A DNA stretch of 64,000 bases from Zhongshania aliphaticivorans (GTDB lineage Bacteria > Pseudomonadota > Gammaproteobacteria > Pseudomonadales > Spongiibacteraceae), in the NCBI RefSeq assembly GCF_902705875.1, contig NZ_CACSIK010000001.1:2351166-2415165 (forward strand), given 5' to 3'. The notes under the pieces are model-generated. The model searched no databases and was not told where the DNA came from. It saw only the letters and a list, made by a program, of their open reading frames with translations. The position numbers and the translations under genes are program-made. This document shows positions 44,998 through 54,130 of the stretch, piece by piece (the first letter of the stretch is position 1; each line of letters opens with the position of its first letter).

Positions 44998-46263
44998 ATG
45001 ATTCAACGCGATGATATGACCTTTCCATTTGAAGAGTATCAGCACCGTTTAAGCGAATTGCGGTTGAGAATTGCCGAGCGTCGATTAGATGCTGTGGTGA
45101 TTTCTGACCCAGAAAACATCATGTACCTTACCGATTACCAAACCACCGGTTATTCATTTTTTCAAGCTTTAGTTGTGCCGTTAGATGACGAGCCCTTTAT
45201 GATAACTAGGGCGATGGAAGAGTCTAATATCATCGCCCGCACCTGGGTAGAGCGCACCCGCCCCTACCCAGATACCGGTGACGCAATTCAAATGCTGGTA
45301 GACGCCCTTAGAGAATTTGGTTTATCTAAGAAACGTATCGGCTACGAGCGAAATAGCTACTTCTTCCCCGCTTATCAACAAGATCGCGTGCACACCACAC
45401 TGACTGAAGCAAAACTGCTGGATTGCTTTGGCATTGTTGAACAGGGTCGAATTTGTAAATCGCCCGCAGAAATACAACTTATGCGTAAAGCCGCAATCGC
45501 CACAGAGGCAGGCATGCAAGCAGGTATCGACGCCTGCCAAGTAGGCGTCACAGAAAACGAAATTGGCGCGGCGATCAGTGCCGCCATGTTTCGTGCCGGT
45601 GGCGAACCACCCGCAGTCATGCCCTACGTCACTTCTGGACCACGTACCATGATTGGCCACGCCACCTGGGAAGGACGCGCAGTACTTCCCGGCGAGCATG
45701 TCTTCTTAGAAGTTGGCGGCTGTTATCGCCGCTACCACACCGCCATGATGCGCACCGTTATACTGGGTGAGCTCAGCGATTCTATGCATCACGCTCAAGA
45801 AAAAATGAAACACGCATTACACGCTGTTCACGATAAAGTGCAACCGGGAATGACTGTCTCTGACGCGGACAATTTAGTTCGCAATATCATTTCTGAAAAT
45901 GACTGTGACGCCCGTCTAATTACACGGTCAGGTTATTCAATTGGTATAGCCTTTCCTCCCAGCTGGGATGAAGGCTACATCGTCAGTCTTAAACAGGGCG
46001 AATCTACCGTCTTACAACCCGGTATGACCTTCCACATTATTCCTTGGATGTGGGGTGTGGACGGCGACAAAACCTGTGGTATTTCTGACTCTATCTACAT
46101 CACCGATACCGGTTGTGAATCTTTTTTCACAATGGACAGAGACTTCACGGTAAAGGCTGAACAAGCCGAGCCCGCACTCATTGAATTTGACGAGGCACGT
46201 AAAAACAAACGCGAAAAAGCCGAAGCCAGCAAAGCAGACGATAAAAGCAAAGCCAAAAGTTAA
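44998..46263 (+). CDS. doeA: ectoine hydrolase (M24/creatinase-like)
   Basis: 421 residues. Creatinase-like N-terminal domain (DAVVISDPENIMYLTDYQTT) and pita-bread M24 domain (GRICKSPAEIQLMRKAA, PAVMPYVTSGPRTMIGHATWEGR, VFLEVGGCYRRYHTAMMRTV) as in ectoine hydrolases, which open the ectoine ring to N-acetyl-diaminobutyrate. A lysine- and alanine-rich tail of about 30 residues (KKNKREKAEASKADDKSKA-like) is an odd addition. GGAGG precedes the ATG, 2 nt after the aminotransferase stop. Confidence 0.87.
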   Translation: MIQRDDMTFPFEEYQHRLSELRLRIAERRLDAVVISDPENIMYLTDYQTTGYSFFQALVVPLDDEPFMITRAMEESNIIARTWVERTRPYPDTGDAIQMLVDALREFGLSKKRIGYERNSYFFPAYQQDRVHTTLTEAKLLDCFGIVEQGRICKSPAEIQLMRKAAIATEAGMQAGIDACQVGVTENEIGAAISAAMFRAGGEPPAVMPYVTSGPRTMIGHATWEGRAVLPGEHVFLEVGGCYRRYHTAMMRTVILGELSDSMHHAQEKMKHALHAVHDKVQPGMTVSDADNLVRNIISENDCDARLITRSGYSIGIAFPPSWDEGYIVSLKQGESTVLQPGMTFHIIPWMWGVDGDKTCGISDSIYITDTGCESFFTMDRDFTVKAEQAEPALIEFDEARKNKREKAEASKADDKSKAKS

Positions 46264-46327
46264 CCGTGACGATGCAGATCGTCACTGGCGGCGCCTTTGC
46301 CGACATTATCATTATAACGAGGTAGCT

Positions 46328-47689
46328 ATGCTAACAGCGAAAAACCCTAGCACCGGTGAAATCATTGCCGAATACCCAACTCTCAATAATACCGAGCTTC
46401 ACGAGCACATTGGTGACGCTTTTCGCGCCGCAGACCAATGGCAGGCTTGTAGCTATGAAGAACGTGCACAAACCATGCGCGCAGTTGCCGCAGAACTGCG
46501 TAAGCAGAAAGACCACCTTGCTGAGTTAATGGCTATCGAGATGGGCAAACCGATAAAAGAAGGTGGGCCTGAAGTTGAAAAAGCCGCTGGTTGTGCCGAG
46601 TATTATGCTGAGCACGCCGCTGAACACCTCGCCCCTCAAACGCTTCCTTCGGACGCTAGTATTAGCTATGTATGCCACCCTCCACTGGGGACCTTACTTG
46701 GCATATTGCCGTGGAATGCGCCGCTGTGGCTGGCCTTTCGCTACTTAGCGCCCGCCTTAATGGCGGGAAATACCTGCGTCATGAAACACGACCCCAACGT
46801 ACCGGCCTGCGCGGCAGCTATTGTTAAAGTCTTTGCAGATGCCGGCGCACCAGACAATATTGTCGTCAATTTACCCATAGCCAATGAAACCATCGAAACT
46901 GCAATACGTGATCCACGAATTGCCGCTGTCTCATTTACTGGCTCTGGCAATGCAGGGCGAATTGTAGCGTCAATCGCTGGTTCAGAAATCAAACCCACCG
47001 TCCTTGAACTAGGTGGTTCCGATCCCTGTATTGTACTTGCCGATGCTGACTTAGAATCGGCCGCAGATGTCGCCACGCTTTCTCGTATGATTAACGCAGG
47101 GCAATCGTGTATCGCGGCAAAACGCATTATTGTCGAAGATTCCGTCTATGATGTCTTTGTTGAAAAACTTCAAAGTAGAATGGCCAAATTTACTATGGGT
47201 GACCCTCTATTAAGCGACACAGACGTCGGCCCCATAGCCCGTGAAGACCTTCGCCAAAACCTTCACCGCCAAGTCACAGAAACCATTGCGGCCGGTGCCA
47301 CGTGTTTGTTGGGCGGTGAATTAAGCAACGACCCCGGCTTCTTTTACCCGCCTACTCTACTTATTGATGTTACCGAAGGTATGTGCGCCTTTAAGGAAGA
47401 AACCTTCGGTCCCATTATGGTTGTGATACGCGCGGCCGATGTTGAAGAAGCGGTTCAACTCGCCAATGAAACACCCTATGGTTTAGGTGCGGCTGTTTGG
47501 AGCACTAATGCAGAAGTCGCCACCAATATTGCCAACCGTCTTGAAGCTGGCCAAGTCGCCATTAACGGCATTGTCAAAACCGACTCTCGTTTACCTAGTG
47601 GCGGTATTAAAGGCTCAGGCTACGGCCGTGAACTTGGCCCCCACGGTATTCGTGAATTTGTAAACAGCAAACAAATTTGGGTCAAATAG
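46328..47689 (+). CDS. doeC: NAD(P)-dependent aldehyde dehydrogenase of ectoine degradation
   Basis: 453 residues. ALDH superfamily: LPWNAPLW, FTGSGNAG (NAD site), catalytic Glu227 in LELGGSDP and Cys261 in NAGQSCIAAKR. In doe operons DoeC oxidises aspartate semialdehyde to aspartate; close relatives act on succinate semialdehyde. GAGG before the ATG at 46328 sets the start; the frame continues upstream into the doeA end without a start that fits. It is the last gene of the operon. Confidence 0.85.
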   Translation: MLTAKNPSTGEIIAEYPTLNNTELHEHIGDAFRAADQWQACSYEERAQTMRAVAAELRKQKDHLAELMAIEMGKPIKEGGPEVEKAAGCAEYYAEHAAEHLAPQTLPSDASISYVCHPPLGTLLGILPWNAPLWLAFRYLAPALMAGNTCVMKHDPNVPACAAAIVKVFADAGAPDNIVVNLPIANETIETAIRDPRIAAVSFTGSGNAGRIVASIAGSEIKPTVLELGGSDPCIVLADADLESAADVATLSRMINAGQSCIAAKRIIVEDSVYDVFVEKLQSRMAKFTMGDPLLSDTDVGPIAREDLRQNLHRQVTETIAAGATCLLGGELSNDPGFFYPPTLLIDVTEGMCAFKEETFGPIMVVIRAADVEEAVQLANETPYGLGAAVWSTNAEVATNIANRLEAGQVAINGIVKTDSRLPSGGIKGSGYGRELGPHGIREFVNSKQIWVK

Positions 47690-47697
47690 CTGTTACA

Positions 47698-47738
47698 GCG
47701 AATAGTTAAAGTCATGCGCTTTAGCTATTCGCCTTTTT
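47698..47738 (+). terminator. Rho-independent terminator of the doe operon
   Basis: A 14-bp stem with one G-U pair (47698-47711 with 47719-47732), a 7-nt loop, then CTTTTT. It begins 8 nt past the doeC stop. Confidence 0.88.
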
Positions 47739-47905
47739 CTTACACTGAACACTTTCAGTCATCACAAGATTTTCGCCGTTTTCTAGACAATAATTATTGT
47801 TACCAAGCAAATAACTTTCGTTAGAAACGCTCCCTGTCTTACGCTCGTCATATCCATTTGCGATCCTTGCTCTGCCCCTTAATTCGTTACACAGAGACAA
47901 GTTAT

Positions 47906-49939
47906 ATGCCGCCGGTTTCACGTCGCACTCTCATCAAAGGTATGGTGGGTATCGCCAGCGCCAGTTCAGTAGCCTTTCTCACAGCCTGCAATTCATCTAA
48001 TCGCAGTCATAATAGCGAATATCCCCTTCCCGATGATGACCAGAACAGCCCACAAAGTGCTGATTTTGACAATTTGCTTGGTTTTGACTACCCCATAATC
48101 GATGCTTTACTGCCCTTTGCCCACGGCGTAGCCTCCGGCGACCCCATGCAAGACAGAGTCATCATTTGGACTCGCATTACCCTACCCGATGAACGCGGCC
48201 CACTAGTCAGCGACCCACAGGGATTCACCGAAGCCAAAGTAAACTGGCTACTTGCAACAGATCCAGAACTGCAAGATGTTATCGCCTCTGGCAACACCAT
48301 CACCACCGCCGAGCGTGACTGGACGGTAAAAGTTGATGTTGCCGGTCTAAACCCCGAAACAAGTTATTATTACGCTTTTGGCGCGTTTCAACGAACCTCA
48401 ATTGTCGGGCGTACCCGAACTGCTCCCAGCCCGGCCAGCACCAGCGACGAACTTCGCCTAGCCGTTGTTTCCTGTTCAAGTTATTGGTCTAGCCACTGGT
48501 CGGGTTACGGACACATTGCAAACCGCAATGACCTAGACTTGGTCATTCACCTTGGTGATTATATTTATGACTTTGTTGATCAAGATGAAGAGGTTCGCGC
48601 CCGAATCGACCGCGATGGCGTAACCCGTAACGACATCAATGACGCAGATTATCGCGACTGGCTAAACATTGATGAAGTTCGCCGCCGCTACGCCCTTTAC
48701 CGCTCTGAACCAAACCTACTTCGTGCCCACCAACAGCACCCTTGGACCATCATCTGGGACAATCACGACATTGACCCCAGCTTTGGTAATGAGCTGAACG
48801 ACTCAAGCATCGACCGCGGCACCCAAACCACAACACTGGCTGACACAATCAATACCTTCTGGCTTTGGACCCCTTGCCGCCCTCCTGCCGACCTTCAAGG
48901 CACACCCTTAACGGTTGACGATGGCAGCTATCCTGAACCACCATTACCCCAACAGTTGTGGCGAAAACTGGATTACGGCCCCCTTGCCGATATTTTATGT
49001 ACTGACATTGAACTCTATCGACAGCTTGATAACGACCAGCTTCCAGCCGATTACTCTGATCATCTTGAAGGAGCTAATTCACTACTCGGAAAAAACCAGT
49101 ACACGTTTATTACCGAGCAAATGAAAGCCTCCAGCGAAGCGGGTAAAACATGGCGTATTTTGCCTCATCAAACATGGCTAGCCCCCTGGAACATTCCGGC
49201 ATTAACAGCTGAGACCACTGTTCCCGGCTCGCCAATCTCAACTCGCTGGACCGATTTTTCAGAAGAACGAAGCCAGTGGTTTCAATACCTGCGAGACAAC
49301 AGTATTGTAAACAACGTGGTTCTCTCAGGAGACATGCACGGCAGCTGGGCCAGCGATTTAGTCACAGACAATGCACTCATTAGCCGCTATCAGTCTTCAG
49401 TACCTTTACCAAATTTACGCACAGGGTCTCGCCCAAGTAATATCTTGGCTGGTTTTGGCCGAGCTGGCACCGGCAATATCGCACTGATCAATAATCGTGC
49501 TGACTCAGTCGGCGTAGAATTTGCGCCCAGCTCAATGGGGCGCGGCGGCGCAGATGAAATGGTGGCCAACGCCCTAGCAGGAAGTACAGAAGAGGTACAA
49601 ATTGCCGGAGCTAGAGCACTTGAACTTGCCAGCATCACTGCCAACAAAAACGTGCAATACCAAGAATGGGTAGATCACGGCTATGGCATAATCCACCTAA
49701 ACTCAGAAGAAGCAATTTTTGAATTCTGGTGGCAAGATAAAACCACCCCCGACTCACCCGATGTACTCGGTTATCAAATGGTCAGCTTTGCCCACGATGA
49801 CAGTACAGCCTTGCCCGCACCACATTACCGAAATCAAATCGACAATGTGGTATTACACGGTCGTACGGTAGAGGCTAGCAACGGCCGTCGTAGCGACCTG
49901 CCAGCGCCGATGCCGCCGGGTGAATTACTTCAACTTTAA
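47906..49939 (+). CDS. phoD: PhoD-family alkaline phosphatase, Tat-exported lipoprotein
   Basis: 677 residues. Twin-arginine signal (SRRTLIKG, Arg6-Arg7) followed by lipobox FLTAC (Cys28). The PhoD N-terminal domain (FAHGVASGDPMQDRVIIWTRIT) precedes the catalytic domain with SCSSYW, HLGDYIYDF, WDNHDIDPSFGNE, LPHQTW and SGDMHGSW, the metal-binding ladder of PhoD phosphodiesterase/phosphatases (Fe/Ca enzymes). It releases phosphate from extracellular monoesters and diesters. The ATG at 47906 places the Tat motif at the extreme N-terminus; the frame is open 16 codons upstream. A pho box was not identified. Confidence 0.9.
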   Translation: MPPVSRRTLIKGMVGIASASSVAFLTACNSSNRSHNSEYPLPDDDQNSPQSADFDNLLGFDYPIIDALLPFAHGVASGDPMQDRVIIWTRITLPDERGPLVSDPQGFTEAKVNWLLATDPELQDVIASGNTITTAERDWTVKVDVAGLNPETSYYYAFGAFQRTSIVGRTRTAPSPASTSDELRLAVVSCSSYWSSHWSGYGHIANRNDLDLVIHLGDYIYDFVDQDEEVRARIDRDGVTRNDINDADYRDWLNIDEVRRRYALYRSEPNLLRAHQQHPWTIIWDNHDIDPSFGNELNDSSIDRGTQTTTLADTINTFWLWTPCRPPADLQGTPLTVDDGSYPEPPLPQQLWRKLDYGPLADILCTDIELYRQLDNDQLPADYSDHLEGANSLLGKNQYTFITEQMKASSEAGKTWRILPHQTWLAPWNIPALTAETTVPGSPISTRWTDFSEERSQWFQYLRDNSIVNNVVLSGDMHGSWASDLVTDNALISRYQSSVPLPNLRTGSRPSNILAGFGRAGTGNIALINNRADSVGVEFAPSSMGRGGADEMVANALAGSTEEVQIAGARALELASITANKNVQYQEWVDHGYGIIHLNSEEAIFEFWWQDKTTPDSPDVLGYQMVSFAHDDSTALPAPHYRNQIDNVVLHGRTVEASNGRRSDLPAPMPPGELLQL

Positions 49940-49946
49940 TATGCCC

Positions 49947-49968
49947 AAGGGCTGATTTAACAGCCCTT
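49947..49968 (+). repeat. short hairpin after phoD
   Basis: AAGGGCTG / CAGCCCTT, 8 bp with a 6-nt loop, without a T-tract. It lies just before the stronger terminator. Confidence 0.45.
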
Positions 49969-49992
49969 CACTCCCCACTCACATAAAACCAA

Positions 49993-50036
49993 CCATCACA
50001 GCACAATGTTAAATGTTTAGCGTGATGGCTTTTTAT
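49993..50036 (+). terminator. probable terminator of phoD
   Basis: CCATCAC(A)GC pairs with GCGTGATGG (one bulge), with an AT-rich loop, followed by CTTTTTAT. Confidence 0.65.
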
Positions 50037-50159
50037 AATAAGCAGACAGCCATGATCAGGGCAGACGACAACTAGAACAATCAAAGTGGACGCGGAGAGC
50101 GTTCTAAATCTCAACACCACGCATAAGGCTGTCAGACGCGCAGCGTTTTGTTATACATT

Positions 50160-50564
50160 TCACAAGCCTTCTGGAAAGGCACTAAACTGGGGAATACCCT
50201 CATAAGGGGCACACCACCCGGCCTTTGACTCCACGTTAATGTGAGCAGCAGGCTTCAAATCCAAAGGCGTATCGACAGTTGACAATGTAACGCAGAAAAA
50301 ACTTGTTCTATCTGGGGAATAGTTCATTAACCTTGTTCCACACTCTGAACAAAAAGCTCGATAACCCCCTGCGCCACTCTGATGCTCTTTTAAACAGCTA
50401 CTTTCATCATTGAGTATTAATGTAGAAGAATCCACGATCGCCATGGTCGCATAGTCAGCACCATGAGCTTTTCGACAAAACTTGCAGTGACAATTCAGCA
50501 CATTATCTGGGTTGATTTCTACCTGATACCTAACCTTTCCACAAAGGCAACTTCCATCAACCAT
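50160..50564 (-). CDS. GFA/CENP-V family zinc-binding protein
   Basis: 134 residues. Cys pattern of the GFA family: CLCGKVRY (Cys6, Cys8), CHCKFCRKAHGAD, FCSECGTRL. These bind zinc; the 'glutathione-dependent formaldehyde-activating' name applies to one member and should not be assumed. AGGAA about 8 nt before the ATG. Stand-alone gene, no clue to substrate. Confidence 0.9.
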   Translation of the reverse strand: MVDGSCLCGKVRYQVEINPDNVLNCHCKFCRKAHGADYATMAIVDSSTLILNDESSCLKEHQSGAGGYRAFCSECGTRLMNYSPDRTSFFCVTLSTVDTPLDLKPAAHINVESKAGWCAPYEGIPQFSAFPEGL

Positions 50565-50620
50565 GACTTATTCCTATATTAAATTGTTTAAAGTATACGA
50601 ATAACTACAAACCTAACGCC

Positions 50621-50649
50621 AAAAAAAGCCCGCGCCTAGGGCGTCGGGT
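50621..50649 (-). terminator. Rho-independent terminator on the minus strand of an otherwise unannotated region
   Basis: CCCG-CGCC pairs with GGCG-CGGG (8 bp, one bulge, 3-nt loop), followed on the minus strand by seven T. Its presence upstream of the GFA gene implies a separate minus-strand transcript arriving from about 51 kb. Confidence 0.8.
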
Positions 50650-50651
50650 TG

Positions 50652-50855
50652 CTTGTGACGCTAGACTAGAACTAATTATTTCTAATTTTTTTCTTTCAAT
50701 TGATAATGGCTTTGCCAATTGCATATAACCAATAAATAGAGAAGAAACTAGCGCTGTAATTAATATTACCGTAGCAATATTATAGTTTCTTTTTGCTTGA
50801 GATGAAGCCTGCCTCGCCTCTACAAGTTCATTTCATCATCTGTACGGTGATTCAT
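50652..50855 (-). pseudogene. short single-helix protein gene, apparently frameshifted
   Basis: An ATG at 50855 overlaps the previous stop as ATGA and reads MNHRTDDEMNL before a TAG at 50820. From 50829 the neighbouring frame continues ELVEARQASSQAKRNYNIATV (first 20 residues end at T), then a hydrophobic helix (ILITALVSSLFIGYMQ) and a charged tail, up to the terminator. A single-base difference would join the two parts. The joined frame has no stop before the terminator, so the 3' end is uncertain. It may be a decaying gene, a recoding site or a coincidence. Confidence 0.35.
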
Positions 50856-50986
50856 CGATCGCTTAACTCTAGCAATTTGTCAGACCAGTGTTTGGGTGGA
50901 TCCCACAAAAGATAGCATCCCAGCAAGCAGAAAATAGCGGCAACCCGTCTCACTTTTATGTTTTTGTGAACTAAGGCCGATTTCAA
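50852..50986 (-). CDS. tiny putative exported or membrane peptide
   Basis: 44 codons from a TTG at 50986 (AAGG 4 nt upstream), or 33 from a GTG at 50953. The sequence contains a hydrophobic stretch (VRRVAAIFCLLGCYLLWDPP) then KHWSDKLLELSDR. Its stop overlaps the ATG of the next small frame as ATGA, and a strong terminator follows that. The arrangement argues for a real small transcript; the function is unknown. Confidence 0.35.
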   Translation of the reverse strand: MKSALVHKNIKVRRVAAIFCLLGCYLLWDPPKHWSDKLLELSDR

Positions 50987-51110
50987 TAGCCTTGATCAAT
51001 TGACATAACGCCGCTGCATCATGGCACAATATCACAAAGGAATTTGATCAGCGCCCCTCAATAGAAAAACACACGTGGGTCGTCAATCACGAAAAACAGG
51101 GAACTTACCC
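50987..51110. other. spacer between the minus-strand mini unit and the large lipoprotein gene
   Basis: About 120 nt separating divergent units; promoters for both directions should be here. No repeat or hairpin of note was seen. Confidence 0.3.
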
Positions 51111-54083
51111 ATGCAGCGACTCACCAAACTTTCTACCACCATTACATTTATCACTCTATTAAACGCCTGTGGCGGTGGATCCGGTGGTGGCGGTGATGAG
51201 CCAGCACTGACCGCGCTTAGTCCGCTAGGCTCAGAAGCTAGCTGCCCAGACTTACAGTTCGACACCTTAGCTGCGGATGTGGGTACTACGATATTTGTTA
51301 ATGGCTTACCTTCTTCAATGACAGCCCCCGGCCTACGCATTATTGACGCTCAGGACTCGGAAATTGTCACCCCAGCGTTCTTTCGCGTTCGTGAAGGCGA
51401 CGAAGATTGGCAGTTTGAACTGCCTATGCATCCCAATACTCCCGCTGAAGGTGGTCAGGTGCTGATAGAAATTGGGGATGGAAGCAACCACTGCCCCCAG
51501 CAAACGTTTACGATCAATGCCTTACCCACCGCCCCAGCCGATTACGCCCAAGATGTTCAAGCTGCCTTAGTTTCATGGGTGGAAGCAGCCGCTCGGCATC
51601 TTGGCCTTGACCCAGCGCAACTGCGCGCAGCGGAGGAAAGCGAACTCACTGGCATGGCTGCAGTTATGCGCCTAGCGCTAGACACCGCCGACGACCCTAA
51701 CGCCCCCGGCTCCATTAAAGCACTTGCCGATGAGGCCGCCGCTGACTCTGACATGCTCCTTGAGCGTTTCTTGATGGCACTCGACATAGAGGAGCGTTTA
51801 CTCGATGACACACTTTTCTTGGATCAAAGCGAGCCAGCGGTACAATCCATTGCCCACAATGACAGCGGCAGCAAAGGTCAGCAGATTATACGAAAAGAGG
51901 AACAACGCGTTTATCGGAACACGGGGAGCTGTGGCGGAGGTCTACAATTCCCTGGCGCGACTAAGCCGAACATTAAGAACATTTTCGACTTGGCCTCGGC
52001 AATGAAATCCGCAAAGAACAGGACGATCAAAAACGTCACTAGTCATAGCGCGACCGCCACTAACTATGCCGGTACCGCCAACTGGAGTAAAGCCACCGGT
52101 GTTGGCAATATATTATTTATTGTCTCGACGGTTGATGAAGCGCTAAATGCCGCACTGCCACAGGTGTTTAGTCAATTTATAGTCACTGGTGACAGCCAAA
52201 TTGTTGAAGATCGCGAAGCCACTAACCCAGCAGCATGGCAGTCGAAAATAGCCGCAAAGGGTATCGATTTCAATCTGGAAAAAGCAGCTGCACAAACCAT
52301 TATCCAGGGCCTAGGGCTTATTCCCGGCCCAGTGGGTACGGCTTTATCTACGGCGACCTTTGCCTACGGCAACGAAGTAAACGCAGAAATAGACCGAGTA
52401 ACAAAAGACAGCTGCTTTAAAGTAGAGGCCCCAGAATACGGCCCATTCGATGCCACCTATGAAAACTACACCGCAGGGAAGCTTATCGGTAGTACTATTT
52501 CACTTGTGGGCCACCACCAGTACATGCCTAGTGATATTGGTCTATCTGAGATTGAAGTTAAAATTATAGGTGAAACCTTTGGCACATCAAGCAATGCCAA
52601 GAAAACACTCCCAGTGAATGTCAACTCTCAGGTCTTGTCATTACTGCCCTCTACCACGCGAATTGCTGAAGCAGGTGAAGAAGTTGAGATTTCAGCGACA
52701 ATTAGTAACTCAGAAGCCGATCCAGCCAACTTTGATGTCGAGGTTGTCGGTGGAGTCAGTCGTGGAGAAGTTACTAATTTACGCGTCGAAGGTGACTTTT
52801 TAACCGCAACAATTGTCCCCACATCGGATCGCGAGAAATATCCCGTACAGGTGCGCTTTACCAGCCTAAATACTACCCTGCCAGCGGGTAGCCCACCACA
52901 TGACAAACTCGCCGATATTGAGATTGAACTCGATGTTAAATTAACGCCGGATGATACTCCCTGTCTTGAAGCTGGTGATGAAGTCCCACTTATTGCCGAG
53001 CTAACAGGTTTTGATGAAGACGAGCAAGAAGTTGACTTTAGCGCCACCGGCGGTAGCTTTAAAAATGAAACAGACTTAACCGCAACCTGGGTAGCTCCAC
53101 AAGCTAACGGCGAGTATGTTATTACCGCCACAGCCACCTATGATGCAAACGAAAAAGATGAATCACGCTTTACCGTCGCCGATAATTGCATACGCAAAAT
53201 TTGGTATCCAGTCGGCGGTTTTTCCATTGATAATAACGGTACCTATAGCGACGAAGGCCAATTATGTCCGCAGGAGTCTATAGCCGACGATCAAACGGAG
53301 TCATTTGACGAACCGATTATTCCAGAAGTCCCTCAGTTACCCGCTGAGTCCGAATTCTGGGATGTACACACAGAAAGCAAAACATGGGGATATACTCATA
53401 ACTCCATGCGCCATATCGTCGATGATAAAGATAACAATAACGGTTCTGATGATAGCTGCAGCAGTATTTCACTATCAGGACTTATGGATGCAGACGTTAC
53501 CTATGAAGGCAGAGCCGATGGCACATTGGCGGCCAGTGTCGATGCCCGTTTAGAAACAAACTGTGAGCGCTATTCTAACGGTGATATAGAGTGTGCAAGT
53601 GGCGGCGGCGGCATTGGTTTCGGCGGCTTCATCTATCAAGACATCACTAAACAAACAACGGTAACCTTAAGCGGCAGCCTGAGCTGTACCGGCTTGGAAG
53701 GCAACATCGGTACGGGACTCGCGCCCTTGAGCATAGTGGCAATTCGATACGAAAATGGCACGACCCCCTACAATTATGAAGAGGAAGGCAATACCAGTAT
53801 TAAAGACAAGCAAGGAAACTACCGTTCACCACAGCTATTTTCGGCTAGTTGCAAACCTGAGCAAGGTGATACCGTTACGCCATTTGAGGTGGAGTTTGTC
53901 TTAGACGCCCCCACTGGCAATGGCAATACTGACCTAATTATTTATGGCATTGCCGGAAGTGTACTAATCGCGCCGGATTCCTCTTTATCCGTTAATGCGT
54001 TTCCTGGAACCCCTCCCACAGAACCGGTTCCCGGCAGTTATCTCTCAGAAGGAAAAGTGGAACTAGAGGTGAAAATTGAATAA
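51111..54083 (+). CDS. large orphan lipoprotein with Ig-like segments
   Basis: 990 residues. Signal with lipobox LLNAC followed by a Gly-rich spacer (CGGGSGGGGDEP). Residues 25-160 look like an Ig-like/IPT beta-sandwich (VGTTIFVNGLPSSM, MHPNTPAEGGQVLIEIGDG); 160-240 are alpha-helical. The middle (about 515-720) contains two Ig-like/Big-type domains (TRIAEAGEEVEISATIS; PCLEAGDEVPLIAELTG). The C-terminal 250 residues hold several Cys and Asn/Gly-rich loops. No catalytic motif or named family was recognised. AGGGAA lies before the ATG at 51111. It is probably an outer-membrane surface lipoprotein, transcribed alone with its own terminator. Confidence 0.75.
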   Translation: MQRLTKLSTTITFITLLNACGGGSGGGGDEPALTALSPLGSEASCPDLQFDTLAADVGTTIFVNGLPSSMTAPGLRIIDAQDSEIVTPAFFRVREGDEDWQFELPMHPNTPAEGGQVLIEIGDGSNHCPQQTFTINALPTAPADYAQDVQAALVSWVEAAARHLGLDPAQLRAAEESELTGMAAVMRLALDTADDPNAPGSIKALADEAAADSDMLLERFLMALDIEERLLDDTLFLDQSEPAVQSIAHNDSGSKGQQIIRKEEQRVYRNTGSCGGGLQFPGATKPNIKNIFDLASAMKSAKNRTIKNVTSHSATATNYAGTANWSKATGVGNILFIVSTVDEALNAALPQVFSQFIVTGDSQIVEDREATNPAAWQSKIAAKGIDFNLEKAAAQTIIQGLGLIPGPVGTALSTATFAYGNEVNAEIDRVTKDSCFKVEAPEYGPFDATYENYTAGKLIGSTISLVGHHQYMPSDIGLSEIEVKIIGETFGTSSNAKKTLPVNVNSQVLSLLPSTTRIAEAGEEVEISATISNSEADPANFDVEVVGGVSRGEVTNLRVEGDFLTATIVPTSDREKYPVQVRFTSLNTTLPAGSPPHDKLADIEIELDVKLTPDDTPCLEAGDEVPLIAELTGFDEDEQEVDFSATGGSFKNETDLTATWVAPQANGEYVITATATYDANEKDESRFTVADNCIRKIWYPVGGFSIDNNGTYSDEGQLCPQESIADDQTESFDEPIIPEVPQLPAESEFWDVHTESKTWGYTHNSMRHIVDDKDNNNGSDDSCSSISLSGLMDADVTYEGRADGTLAASVDARLETNCERYSNGDIECASGGGGIGFGGFIYQDITKQTTVTLSGSLSCTGLEGNIGTGLAPLSIVAIRYENGTTPYNYEEEGNTSIKDKQGNYRSPQLFSASCKPEQGDTVTPFEVEFVLDAPTGNGNTDLIIYGIAGSVLIAPDSSLSVNAFPGTPPTEPVPGSYLSEGKVELEVKIE

Positions 54084-54089
54084 GGCTTT

Positions 54090-54130
54090 CGGAGCTGGAT
54101 CTCTAAGTGATCCAGCTCCGTTTCTTTATC
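54090..54130 (+). terminator. Rho-independent terminator of the orphan lipoprotein gene
   Basis: Perfect 12-bp stem CGGAGCTGGATC / GATCCAGCTCCG (54090-54101, 54109-54120), a 7-nt loop, then TTTCTTTATC. It lies 6 nt past the stop. Confidence 0.88.

Noticed and set aside
45322..45699. 125-codon minus-strand frame inside doeA
   Set aside because: Antisense shadow of a conserved M24 domain.
46181..46327. N-terminal extension of the aldehyde dehydrogenase frame into doeA
   Set aside because: The extension is Lys-rich readout of the doeA tail in another frame; a proper ribosome site and family N-terminus occur at 46328.
52628..53137. 169-codon Ser-rich minus-strand frame within the orphan lipoprotein gene
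   Set aside because: Composition is that of an antisense frame (Ser/Thr/Pro/Val-rich) and the plus strand has signal, lipobox and terminator.
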